Shown here piece by piece: positions 1 through 6,338 of a stretch of DNA of 10,400 nucleotides. Numbering within the stretch: position 1 is the stretch's first letter; the number at the start of each line of letters is the position of its first letter. A program made the translations under genes and the position numbers. This stretch comes from Deltaproteobacteria bacterium (lineage in GTDB: Bacteria > Desulfobacterota > Syntrophia > Syntrophales > UBA5619). Location of the stretch: the NCBI GenBank assembly GCA_023487865.1, contig JAMDBG010000102.1:1-10400 (forward strand). Reading direction: 5' to 3'. The notes under the pieces are model-generated. The model was not told the origin of the DNA. It saw only the letters and a program-made list of their open reading frames with translations, and did no database searches.

Positions 1-1
1 A

Positions 2-475
2 TCGGGGCTGCCGGTGGTCTTCTGGGGACTGATCGCGAGCATGTATGTCGGGAACCTCGTGCTCCTGCTGCTCAATCTGCCCATGGTGAGCATTTTTGTC
101 AACCTCCTGCGGGTTCCCTACCGGATCCTCTACCCGACGATTCTGCTGTTCTGCGTGGTGGGGGTCTATGCGGTGAATTCCAGCATGATCGACGTGGCGA
201 TCATGAGCATCATGGGGGTGCTGGGGTACCTGCTCAGAAAAATGGATTTTGAAACGGCGCCGATGGTGCTGGGGGTGGTGCTGGCGCCCATCATCGAGTT
301 CAGCTTCCGGCAGGCCCTGGCCATGTCCAACGGCGCTTACTCGATTTTTGTCCAGCGGCCGATTGCCGCCGTTTTTCTGGTTATCGCGCTGATCATGATC
401 CTTCTGGGTCTGAAGCCGCTGTTCGTCAAGAAGAAGGCTGATTGGCGCGAACGGTTGACGGAAGCGGAGAAATGA
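2..475 (+). CDS. TctA-type permease of a tripartite tricarboxylate transporter, C-terminal part (5' end outside window)
   Basis: The frame is open from the first bases (S-G-L-P-V-V-F-W-G-L), so this is the tail of a longer gene; no start codon is claimed. The visible 157 residues are mostly hydrophobic, with several membrane segments. They carry features typical of the TctA C-terminal half: a LLRVPYRILYPTILLFC stretch, a GVYAVNSS segment, a LGYLLRKMDFETAPMVLG segment, and the late RPIAAVFL helix followed by a short basic cytoplasmic tail. In the family, TctA is the large inner-membrane subunit (about 500 residues) that imports a carboxylate with the small TctB subunit and the periplasmic TctC protein. 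The TctC gene follows 29 bases downstream, which supports the call and suggests one operon. A TctB gene is not visible and may lie upstream. The substrate is unknown. Confidence 0.9.
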   Translation, partial: SGLPVVFWGLIASMYVGNLVLLLLNLPMVSIFVNLLRVPYRILYPTILLFCVVGVYAVNSSMIDVAIMSIMGVLGYLLRKMDFETAPMVLGVVLAPIIEFSFRQALAMSNGAYSIFVQRPIAAVFLVIALIMILLGLKPLFVKKKADWRERLTEAEK

Positions 476-504
476 AACCACAACATGTTAAGGAGGAGGA
501 GACG

Positions 505-1497
505 ATGAAATCGATGAGAGTTCTTTTGGCAGCGATGGCAATGGTGTTCATGGGGACCGTCGGTCCGTTGGCCGACGTGGCCCCGGCGGCCGAGGCCTAT
601 CCCGTGCGGCCCATTCAGGTGATCATACCGTTCCCGCCGGGCGGCGTTGCCGACCTGGTGGCACGGCCTCTCGCGGCGGTTCTGGAGAAACAGCTCAAAC
701 AGCCGGTGGTCATCGTCAACAAGACCGGCGCCGGCGGCGCCGTGGGGATGCAGGCCCTGGCCGTGGCCAAACCGGACGGATACACGCTGATGGTCGCCCT
801 CTCGAGCATCTCGGTCATGCCCGAGGTCGATGCGATGTTCGGCCGGCCGCCGGTGTATAAACTGAGCGACTTCGCCCCGATCGCGCTGCTGTCCGCCGAT
901 CCCACCGTCCTGGTGGTGAACGCCAAGTCCCCCTGGAAGACGGTTGCCGACTTTGTGGCCGATGCCAAGAAGCGGCCGAACGAGATCAAGTACGCCTCTT
1001 CCGGGGTTTATGGAACGATGCACGTGGCGATGGAGATGCTGGCCCATTCGGCGGGCATCAAGCTGCGCCACATCCCCACGGGCGGCGGAGGGCCGGCCCT
1101 GAACGCGCTTTTGGGCGGCCATGTCGACGCCATCTCCGGCGGGCCGAATGTCTCCATCCCGCACATCAAGGCGGGGACCCTGCGGGTCCTGGCCGGCTGG
1201 GGTGACAAGCGCCTTCCCGCTCTGCCGGACGTTCCGACGTTGAAAGAGGTCGGTTACAAGGATGTCGAATTCTACATCTGGTCGGGATTCTTCGCCCCGG
1301 CGGCCACGCCCGCGCCGATCATCAAGACGCTCCGCGAGGCGACGGCCATAGCGGTCAAGGCGCCCGACTTCAAGGCGGCCATGCAGAAGATGGCGACGCC
1401 GATCGACTATCGGGATGCGCCGGAATTCAAGAAATTCTGGGACACGGATGCCGACCGGCTGATCAAGGCGGTCCGCAATATCGGCAAAGTAGAGTAA
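505..1497 (+). CDS. TctC/Bug-family periplasmic solute-binding protein
   Basis: The protein has 330 residues, the normal length for this family. The ATG at 505 is chosen because a strong ribosome binding site (AAGGAGGAGG, about 490-499) sits just upstream and the protein then begins with a clean signal peptide. This is a basic start, a hydrophobic core LLAAMAMVFMG, and a likely signal peptidase I site after APAAEA (A31). An in-frame upstream GTG at 442 would overlap the permease gene and spoil the signal. The mature N-terminus YPVRPIQVIIPFPPGG with following D50-L-V-A-R is the hallmark Bug-family start. GAGGAVGMQALAVAKPDGYTL and TGGGGPALNALLGGHVD match family blocks around the ligand pocket. 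It is exported to the periplasm, where it should bind a carboxylate and deliver it to the TctA/TctB permease. There is no lipobox cysteine, so it is soluble. Ligand identity cannot be inferred. Confidence 0.95.
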   Translation: MKSMRVLLAAMAMVFMGTVGPLADVAPAAEAYPVRPIQVIIPFPPGGVADLVARPLAAVLEKQLKQPVVIVNKTGAGGAVGMQALAVAKPDGYTLMVALSSISVMPEVDAMFGRPPVYKLSDFAPIALLSADPTVLVVNAKSPWKTVADFVADAKKRPNEIKYASSGVYGTMHVAMEMLAHSAGIKLRHIPTGGGGPALNALLGGHVDAISGGPNVSIPHIKAGTLRVLAGWGDKRLPALPDVPTLKEVGYKDVEFYIWSGFFAPAATPAPIIKTLREATAIAVKAPDFKAAMQKMATPIDYRDAPEFKKFWDTDADRLIKAVRNIGKVE

Positions 1498-1508
1498 AAG
1501 GAGGGGGC

Positions 1509-2405
1509 ATGCAGAAAGTCGGATTCGTCGGCATCGGCCTGATGGGGCGGCAGATCACCAGGCGCCTGATCATGGCCGGGTTCCCCCTTACGATCTGGAA
1601 CCGCACGAAAGAGCGGGCCCAGGAGATCCTCGACGCGGGCGCGGCATGGGCGGAGACGCCCGCCGCCTGCGCCCGGGCGGCGGAGGTGGTGATCACGATG
1701 GTCACCGACTCGGCCGCCTCCGAGAAGGTGATCTGCGGGAGCGGCGGCGTTCTGGAGGGGGCCCATCCGGGGATGATCCTCATCGACATGGGGAGCATCG
1801 CCCCCGAGATGTCCCGGTCGATCGCCGCGCAGGCGAAGGCCAAGGGGGTGCCGATGCTGGATGCCCCGGTGACGGGAAACCCCAAGGTGGCCTCCGAGGG
1901 GAAGCTCGGGATCATGGCGGCCGGACCGCGGGCGATCTACGATGCCTGCCTGCCTGTCTTTCAGGCGATCGGGGTGAAGATCATCCATGTGGGAGAAGAG
2001 AACGGCATGGGGACGACGCTCAAGCTCATCAACAACCTCGTCATGGGGGTGGCGATCGAGGCGGCGGCGGAGGCCCTGGTCCTGGCAGAAAAGGCGGGGA
2101 TCGATCCGGTCAAGGTGATCGAGATCACCTCGGTGGGCGGCGCCCGGACCGGGGCGATGGAGACCCGCGGGATGCGGATGATCACCCACGATTTTTCGCC
2201 CCATTTCTCCGCCGACAACATGTACAAGGATCTCTCTTCGGCCCTGAACCTGGCCGAGAAGGTGGGGGTCTGCCTGCCGGCGGCCAGCATCGCGCGGGAG
2301 ATGCTCCGGGCGGTGAAGATTCAGGGCAACGGGGCGATGGATTCGGCCAGCGTCGTGACCGTCATCGAAAGACTGGCCGATACGGTCGTAAAAGCAAGAA
2401 AATAA
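1509..2405 (+). CDS. NAD(P)-dependent beta-hydroxyacid dehydrogenase (3-hydroxyisobutyrate dehydrogenase family)
   Basis: The gene starts 11 bases after the binding-protein stop, behind AAAGGAGGGGG, so it is very likely co-transcribed. The 298 residues match the family length. An N-terminal Rossmann fold carries GFVGIGLMG (glycines 8, 10, 13), followed by the nucleotide-binding strand end IWNRT. The substrate motif appears as DAPVTGN (118-124). The catalytic lysine block is GMGTTLKLINN (K172, N176), and the C-terminal all-helical domain has the conserved K240-D241 pair. Known members reversibly oxidise 3-hydroxyisobutyrate, reduce tartronate semialdehyde or act on related 2- and 3-hydroxyacids. 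The usual SGG of the substrate loop is TGN here, so the exact substrate may differ from classic MmsB or GarR enzymes. Coupling to a TTT transporter suggests that it acts on the imported acid or an early intermediate. It is the last gene before a strong terminator. Confidence 0.92.
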   Translation: MQKVGFVGIGLMGRQITRRLIMAGFPLTIWNRTKERAQEILDAGAAWAETPAACARAAEVVITMVTDSAASEKVICGSGGVLEGAHPGMILIDMGSIAPEMSRSIAAQAKAKGVPMLDAPVTGNPKVASEGKLGIMAAGPRAIYDACLPVFQAIGVKIIHVGEENGMGTTLKLINNLVMGVAIEAAAEALVLAEKAGIDPVKVIEITSVGGARTGAMETRGMRMITHDFSPHFSADNMYKDLSSALNLAEKVGVCLPAASIAREMLRAVKIQGNGAMDSASVVTVIERLADTVVKARK

Positions 2406-2411
2406 GATCCG

Positions 2412-2454
2412 GCCTCTTCCCCGCGTTGCCGGGGAAGAGGCTCATTATTTTTCC
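2412..2454 (+). terminator. Rho-independent terminator after the transporter/dehydrogenase operon
   Basis: There is a perfect 12-bp stem, GCCTCTTCCCCG (2412-2423) paired with CGGGGAAGAGGC (2430-2441), with a 6-base loop and a T-rich tail ending TATTTTTCC. It begins 6 bases after the dehydrogenase stop codon. The same stem recurs at 3033-3062. Confidence 0.88.
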
Positions 2455-2465
2455 AGCGTTTATCC

Positions 2466-2494
2466 TTGACATACGAGACTTGCCTTCCTACCTT
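2466..2494 (+). promoter_or_regulatory. Predicted sigma-70-type promoter for the lipoprotein gene
   Basis: A perfect TTGACA (2466-2471) is followed after 17 bases by TACCTT (2489-2494), a weak -10 box. It lies between the upstream terminator and the lipoprotein start, where a new promoter is needed. The -35 match and the position are good; the -10 box is poor. Confidence 0.5.
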
Positions 2495-2538
2495 ACGAAG
2501 GAGAGAAAGTTCCATCAATTTGCTTTGGAGGTTGATCC

Positions 2539-3015
2539 ATGAAAACAAATCGATTGTTGTATGTAGGAGCGGCGATCCTTACCGCATTTTTGCTGACCGC
2601 CTGCCAGACGACGCAAAAGGCCGGCAGTGCCTCAAGCAGCCCGGCGCCCGCTGCGAAGGCCGAAACGCCTGCTGCGAAGGCGGAAACGACTGCGGACAGG
2701 CAGACCGTCAAGGGCATCAACGACTGGGAGGGCGAGATTATCGGCAAGCCGGCTCCGGGAAGCAAGTTCACGAAGCTGAAGATCGGCATGGGCATGCGGC
2801 AGGTGACCGATCTGATCGGACAGCCCAGCGATCAGGGGGCCTACGTGACCGGCAAGGCGTGGATCCCTTTCTACTACGGCAGCGACCGTTACCGCCACGA
2901 GCTGGTGTATAAGGGCCAGGGCCGTCTGATCTTCTCCGGGGGAGGCGTGGGCAATTACTCATCGGGAAACCTGACCTCCATCATCCACAATTCCAAAGAA
3001 GAGGGCTACCGCTAA
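2539..3015 (+). CDS. Small outer-membrane-type lipoprotein with a SmpA/BamE-like region
   Basis: The 158-residue protein starts at an ATG behind TTTGGAGG. It opens with a lipoprotein signal peptide: basic MKTNR, a hydrophobic core, and the lipobox L19-T20-A21-C22, so C22 should be lipidated. Residue +2 is Gln rather than Asp, which in known systems favours outer-membrane sorting. A low-complexity linker rich in Ala, Ser, Pro and Thr follows, with a tandem PAAKAET heptad (37-50). The globular part (about 75-155) contains FTKLKIGMGMRQVTDLIGQP, which resembles the SmpA/OmlA/BamE fold (K-x-G-M-x-x-x-Q-V-x-x-L-x-G-x-P), then an aromatic segment WIPFYYGSDRYRHEL. BamE proteins belong to the outer-membrane assembly machine, but many lipoproteins of unknown role share this fold, so no BamE function is claimed. 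The gene stands alone between two near-identical terminators. Confidence 0.8.
   Translation: MKTNRLLYVGAAILTAFLLTACQTTQKAGSASSSPAPAAKAETPAAKAETTADRQTVKGINDWEGEIIGKPAPGSKFTKLKIGMGMRQVTDLIGQPSDQGAYVTGKAWIPFYYGSDRYRHELVYKGQGRLIFSGGGVGNYSSGNLTSIIHNSKEEGYR
2647..2688 (+). repeat. In-frame 21-bp tandem duplication in the lipoprotein linker
   Basis: Two adjacent 21-base units (2647-2667 and 2668-2688) differ at only two positions and each encodes PAAKAET. They lie in the flexible linker after the lipidated cysteine, where copy-number changes would be tolerated. Confidence 0.85.
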
Positions 3016-3032
3016 ACAAAAAACAAAGCTTG

Positions 3033-3070
3033 GCCTCTTCCCCGTTTCGGCGGGGAAGAGGCTTATCATT
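3033..3070 (+). terminator. Rho-independent terminator after the lipoprotein gene
   Basis: The 12-bp stem GCCTCTTCCCCG (3033-3044) pairs with CGGGGAAGAGGC (3051-3062) around a TTTCGG loop, followed by TTATCATTT. The stem is identical to the one at 2412-2441 and the downstream flank is also similar. The T tract is interrupted and weaker than in the first copy. Confidence 0.8.
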
Positions 3071-3104
3071 TCCTGAACGGTTCGCGCCTTCTTCCTAGCA
3101 GTCG

Positions 3105-3132
3105 TTGGGGTGAAATAATACCATGATAGAGT
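3105..3132 (+). promoter_or_regulatory. Possible promoter upstream of an unexplained terminator
   Basis: TTGGGG (3105-3110) and TAGAGT (3127-3132) are 16 bases apart, and TGA just before the second box gives an extended -10 shape. Individually weak, but followed about 110 bases later by a strong terminator, which suggests a short transcript. Confidence 0.25.
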
Positions 3133-3240
3133 AGATTTCAAATAGAAATCGTGATAAGTAAAACTCAGAAAAGGTGATTCAGAAGGTTCCATTCCCAATG
3201 ATAATTTATGAGGGACGTATGGAGCAGATGATGTGGCTAC

Positions 3241-3273
3241 CCCGTACTTTTTTAAAAGAAAGACGGGTTTTTT
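3241..3273 (+). terminator. Strong rho-independent terminator not preceded by a recognisable gene
   Basis: CCCGT-A-CTTTTTT (3241-3253) pairs with AAGAAAGACGGG (3256-3267), with one bulged A and one G-T wobble. The innermost pair must open to leave a small loop. Six Ts follow directly (3268-3273). It ends a transcript upstream of the ABC-3C operon, possibly a small RNA or read-through from the left. Confidence 0.7.
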
Positions 3274-3340
3274 CATTTTATTGGGAATCTTACAAAATTT
3301 TTTTACCATCCACACACCGTATCTGCCATACTAAAAAGTG

Positions 3341-3349
3341 TGCTATACA
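3341..3349 (+). promoter_or_regulatory. Extended -10 promoter candidate for the ABC-3C operon
   Basis: TGCTATACA fits the TGnTATAAT extended -10 pattern. It lies after the 3241-3273 terminator and 56 bases before the SMEK-gene start, in an AT-rich tract. No good -35 box is present, as is common for extended -10 promoters. Confidence 0.4.
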
Positions 3350-3404
3350 TCATCCTCCCTTCTGCCATAGGGAATCTGATTTTTAGAAATAAAGGGACTT
3401 GTTG

Positions 3405-4364
3405 ATGAATCGTTCAAAATATTTCAACTATATTGAATCAAGACTCAGTGAGCTCGCTACACGGATAGAACTTCGAGGGGGCCTAAATATTTTGGATTTT
3501 AATATACATTCAGAAAATTTTTACCCACATTTCTTGAATCTGCTCTTTGGTTGGAATCTCAGCAACTTAAATACTCAGCAGCATAATGTAGCTGGTATCG
3601 ATTTAGTAGATTCAACAAATAGGATCGTGGTACAGGTTTCTTCTACAGCGGCGCGACACAAGGTTGAATCCGCCCTTAGAAAAGACCTATCTAGTTACCA
3701 CGGCTATTCCTTCAAATTCATATCCATCTCCAAAGATGCGAGTAACATGCGAAATAAGACATTTGCGAATCCTCATAACCTCACTTTTTTGCCGGATAAG
3801 GATATTCTGGATATTCGCTCTCTTTTATCAATTGTTCTTGACCTTGATGTAAACAGACAAAAAGATATTTACGAGTTCATAAAAAAAGAGCTCAAGGCTG
3901 AACCCGATCCAGAAAAAGTTGAGTCCAACTTAACGACAATCATAAAAATTCTTTCCAAAGAAAATTGGAGTATATCCAAATATGAGACAGTGCCATATGA
4001 TATCGAAGCAAAAATTTCATATAACCAACTGAATACCGCCAGAATTCTTATCGATGACTATAAAATCCACCATCTTCGTATCGACAAGATCTATATGGAC
4101 TATGACAAGCAGGGGGCAAATAAAAGCTTATCAATTCTTAATGGTATCCGCTCGGAATATACCGCTTTATGCTCAGCCCGTTCTCCGGACGATTGTTTTT
4201 TTTCGATTATAGAAAAAGTTATCCAGAAGATTGAGGAGAGTGCCAATTACTCCCCTATGCCACGAGAAGAACTTGCGTTATGTGTTCAGATCCTTGTTGT
4301 GGATGCATTTATTCGATGCAAAATATTTAAGAATCCTATAGGAGATACCCGTGCTCCTTCCTGA
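3405..4364 (+). CDS. SMEK-domain protein with ABC-3C C-terminal domain (predicted effector/sensor of an ABC three-component system)
   Basis: The 319-residue protein is AT-rich in coding sequence, unlike the flanking genes. The ATG at 3405 is preferred over an in-frame TTG at 3399 because AAAGGGA (3391-3397) is better spaced for it. The N-terminal region (about 1-130) matches the SMEK domain: a helical start, IHSENFYPHFLNLLFG (E37), NLSNLN, then GIDLVD (D66) and IVVQVSS (Q77). The E, D and Q-x-S spacing resembles a diverged PD-(D/E)XK nuclease core, which is inference. The C-terminal half carries ABC-3C C-terminal domain hallmarks: LRIDKIYMDYDKQGANK (224-240) and CVQILVVDAFIRCKIFKNP (293-311). 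In ABC-3C systems this component is the variable, presumably target-facing or effector part. Its stop overlaps the next gene by 14 bases. It is probably cytoplasmic, with no signal or membrane segment. Family placement is quite sure; activity is unknown. Confidence 0.85.
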   Translation: MNRSKYFNYIESRLSELATRIELRGGLNILDFNIHSENFYPHFLNLLFGWNLSNLNTQQHNVAGIDLVDSTNRIVVQVSSTAARHKVESALRKDLSSYHGYSFKFISISKDASNMRNKTFANPHNLTFLPDKDILDIRSLLSIVLDLDVNRQKDIYEFIKKELKAEPDPEKVESNLTTIIKILSKENWSISKYETVPYDIEAKISYNQLNTARILIDDYKIHHLRIDKIYMDYDKQGANKSLSILNGIRSEYTALCSARSPDDCFFSIIEKVIQKIEESANYSPMPREELALCVQILVVDAFIRCKIFKNPIGDTRAPS

Positions 4365-4578
4365 TAACATTCATCCTGAGCAGACCATTTACTTCAACGG
4401 CGCCGTTGTGTTGAAGGTAATTCAGTCGTGTCGCGAGATGGACATCCTAGATTTATACATACAGACAAAGATTGAGCGAGAAATGAGTATGCCGATTTTT
4501 GTCCTATGTCTTGACTGGCTCTTTCTCCTCAATGTGATCTCGATGTCTGACCAAGGCAAGGTGAAACTATGTTCCTGA
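4351..4578 (+). CDS. ABC-3C system middle component (MC6-like small protein)
   Basis: The 75-residue protein has a GTG start, chosen because AGGAG (4340-4344) lies seven bases upstream and the protein then begins with the family-like LLPDNIHPEQTIYFNGAVVLK. The rest, LDLYIQTKI and FVLCLDWLFLLNVISMSDQGKVKL, fits the small helical middle components, closest by memory to type 6, with the conserved LDWLFLL helix and a short final beta strand. Middle components are found between the ATPase and the C-terminal-domain partner and are thought to bridge them. The gene overlaps the SMEK gene by 14 bases and the ATPase gene by 10 bases, so translation of all three is likely coupled. The type number is from memory and should be confirmed by profile search. 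No catalytic motif is visible. Confidence 0.8.
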   Translation: MLLPDNIHPEQTIYFNGAVVLKVIQSCREMDILDLYIQTKIEREMSMPIFVLCLDWLFLLNVISMSDQGKVKLCS

Positions 4579-6314
4579 AGTCACTAACCATTACTCATGG
4601 GAATAGCGATAACATCCGAGATATCCAATTTCACGCAGGCCTTAACCTTATTGTTGACGAAACACCTGATTTAACCGGCAAAGAAACCGGGAATAATGTT
4701 GGTAAAACAACGGTTCTTAAGCTGGTGGATTTCTGTCTTGGTGCCAATGCAAGAGGAATATATTCCGACTATGAAAATAGGCGAAACGAATACACGCTTG
4801 TTAAGAATTTCCTTATAGACAAAAAGGTGTGTGTTTCGCTTCTTCTCAAAGACGACCTTTTGCAGGAAGATTCTCGCGAAGTCTGTATTGAAAGGAATTT
4901 TCTATCCCGTAAAAACAGAATCCAACGTATAGACGGCATCAACAAGACTGATGATGAGTTCGAAGAAACTCTAACCTCGCTTCTGTTTCCAGGACATTAC
5001 GGCAAAAAACCGACGTTCCGGCAGATGATTGCACACAACATCCGCTATGAAGATTTGAGTATTAACAATACACTCAAGAATCTCGATAGATATACCCGTG
5101 ATGATGAATATGAAACGCTCTATCTTTTCTTATTGGGCTGCGATTTCGAGCAGGGCGATATTAAACAAGAATTGCGCGCACAGATCGATATTGAAGAAAA
5201 ATTCAAAAGGCGGCTTGAATCATCTCAGACAAAATCGGCATACGAGGCCGCCTTAGCGCTTCTTCAATCCGAGATTGAAGAACTTGAGCGTCGAAAAGCA
5301 TCACTTAACCTAAATCCGAATTTTGAATCAGATTTGGATGAACTTAATAAAATCAAGTATCAGGCGAATGTTACTTCGTCTGAAATTGGCAGACTTGAAT
5401 TGCGGAAGGACTTGATTTCTGAGGCTCAGCGTGACCTGCAATCCGGCGTCTCCACCATTGACGTGCAACAGCTGCGGCAGATATATGAGCAAGCAACGCA
5501 TCTGACACGTGATATCCAGAAGACCTTTCAAGAACTCAACGATTTTCATAACAGCATGGTTCAGTCTAAGGTACATTTCATCACACAGGACTTACCGAAG
5601 ATTGAGGCCGAGTTAGTCACGAAACGTAAACATCTCAGCACCCTCTTGATTGAAGAATCAAAGTTAAGTGTTGCAATTACACAAAGTGACTCTTTTGAAG
5701 TACTTGAGCGGTTGATTGCAGCACTAAACGCTAAGTATCAAACAAAGGGTGAATACGAAAACACCTTGCGTCAATTGAGTTCTGTTGAGTCAAGGCTGGT
5801 GGAACTCAACGATGAACTTGCAAAGATCGACAAAGAACTTTTCTCTGATGAATTTACTTTGAAAATAAAAGAACAGGTTAATAAATTCAATCGACATTTT
5901 TCATCTGTATCGTATGAGTTGTATGGTGAAAAATACGCGTTAAAATGGGATACAAAAACAGTCAGAGGTCGTCGCCTCTACGAATTCTCAGCCTTCAATA
6001 CCAACTTCAGTTCGGGGAAAAAGCAGGGCGAAATATCCTGTTTTGATATAGCCTATACGCTCTTTGCTGATGAAGAGCATATCCCCTGCATGCATTTCCT
6101 CCTCAATGATAAAAAAGAACTAATGCATGATAATCAACTCCTGATGATCGCCCGTTTTGTCAATTCAAAGGGGATCCAGTTTGTTGCGTCAATCTTGAAA
6201 GACAAGCTGCCGGAGGAACTGAATAGAGATGAATACGTAATTCTGAAATTGTCACAGAGGGATAAACTTTTTAGGATTGAAAGGGAAATTAATACTAATC
6301 GAGCAGATGGGTAG
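4569..6314 (+). CDS. ABC-3C ATPase, DUF2326/YydD-like, with long coiled coil
   Basis: The 581-residue SMC/RecN-like ABC ATPase has no membrane segments. It begins MFLKSLTIT, then GLNLIVDE and Walker A GNNVGKTT (41-48), typical of ABC-3C and DUF2326 ATPases. Residues about 200-445 are charged heptad-rich helix forming a coiled-coil arm. The C-terminal half of the nucleotide-binding domain follows: a signature-like SSGKKQGEISCFDIAY (481-496), a Walker-B-like strand IPCMHFLLND (505-514), a conserved HD pair (520-521) and the final VILKLSQRDKLFRIE block that marks DUF2326 proteins. The signature is not the classic LSGGQ. In the proposed role, ATP-driven dimerisation or DNA/RNA sensing controls the partner encoded upstream. 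The start ATG overlaps the middle-component stop by 10 bases; its ribosome site (AAGGTG) is weak, consistent with coupling. No hairpin terminator follows directly; a candidate lies about 125 bases downstream. AT-rich codon use signals transfer. Confidence 0.88.
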   Translation: MFLKSLTITHGNSDNIRDIQFHAGLNLIVDETPDLTGKETGNNVGKTTVLKLVDFCLGANARGIYSDYENRRNEYTLVKNFLIDKKVCVSLLLKDDLLQEDSREVCIERNFLSRKNRIQRIDGINKTDDEFEETLTSLLFPGHYGKKPTFRQMIAHNIRYEDLSINNTLKNLDRYTRDDEYETLYLFLLGCDFEQGDIKQELRAQIDIEEKFKRRLESSQTKSAYEAALALLQSEIEELERRKASLNLNPNFESDLDELNKIKYQANVTSSEIGRLELRKDLISEAQRDLQSGVSTIDVQQLRQIYEQATHLTRDIQKTFQELNDFHNSMVQSKVHFITQDLPKIEAELVTKRKHLSTLLIEESKLSVAITQSDSFEVLERLIAALNAKYQTKGEYENTLRQLSSVESRLVELNDELAKIDKELFSDEFTLKIKEQVNKFNRHFSSVSYELYGEKYALKWDTKTVRGRRLYEFSAFNTNFSSGKKQGEISCFDIAYTLFADEEHIPCMHFLLNDKKELMHDNQLLMIARFVNSKGIQFVASILKDKLPEELNRDEYVILKLSQRDKLFRIEREINTNRADG

Positions 6315-6338
6315 TAGTCAACCCTTAGCTTCTGCAGT

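Larger units (their letters stand above)
3071..3398. other. AT-rich gene-free stretch at the left edge of the ABC-3C island
   Basis: About 330 bases lie between the lipoprotein terminator and the SMEK-domain gene. Base composition changes from GC-rich to AT-rich within it. I see no convincing protein gene: short open frames exist on both strands but lack ribosome binding sites and recognisable sequence. It does contain a 6-bp hairpin (GATTTC/GAAATC, 3134-3150), a strong terminator-like hairpin (3241-3273) and an extended -10 promoter candidate (3341-3349). Confidence 0.6.

Noticed and set aside
337..1164. Long minus-strand open frame of 275 codons over the binding-protein gene
   Set aside because: It is antisense to a clear Bug-family gene, rich in Arg, Gly, His and Asp as expected from GC-rich shadow frames, and matches no known family.
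1407..2204. Minus-strand open frame of 265 codons over the dehydrogenase gene
   Set aside because: It is a shadow of a well-supported gene and has low-complexity Arg/His/Asp/Gly composition.
1646..2542. Plus-strand 298-codon frame in another phase of the dehydrogenase gene
   Set aside because: It runs through the terminator, has shadow-type Gly/Arg/Asp-rich composition and lacks a sensible start.
3174..3386. Plus-strand 70-codon frame left of the ABC-3C operon (and 2959-3315 on the minus strand)
   Set aside because: No ribosome binding site, the coding frame crosses a strong terminator hairpin, and the sequence is not recognisable; a small peptide cannot be fully excluded.
6309..6324. GGGT/ACCC inverted repeat at the ATPase stop codon
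   Set aside because: Only four pairs and no T run; too weak to call a terminator.
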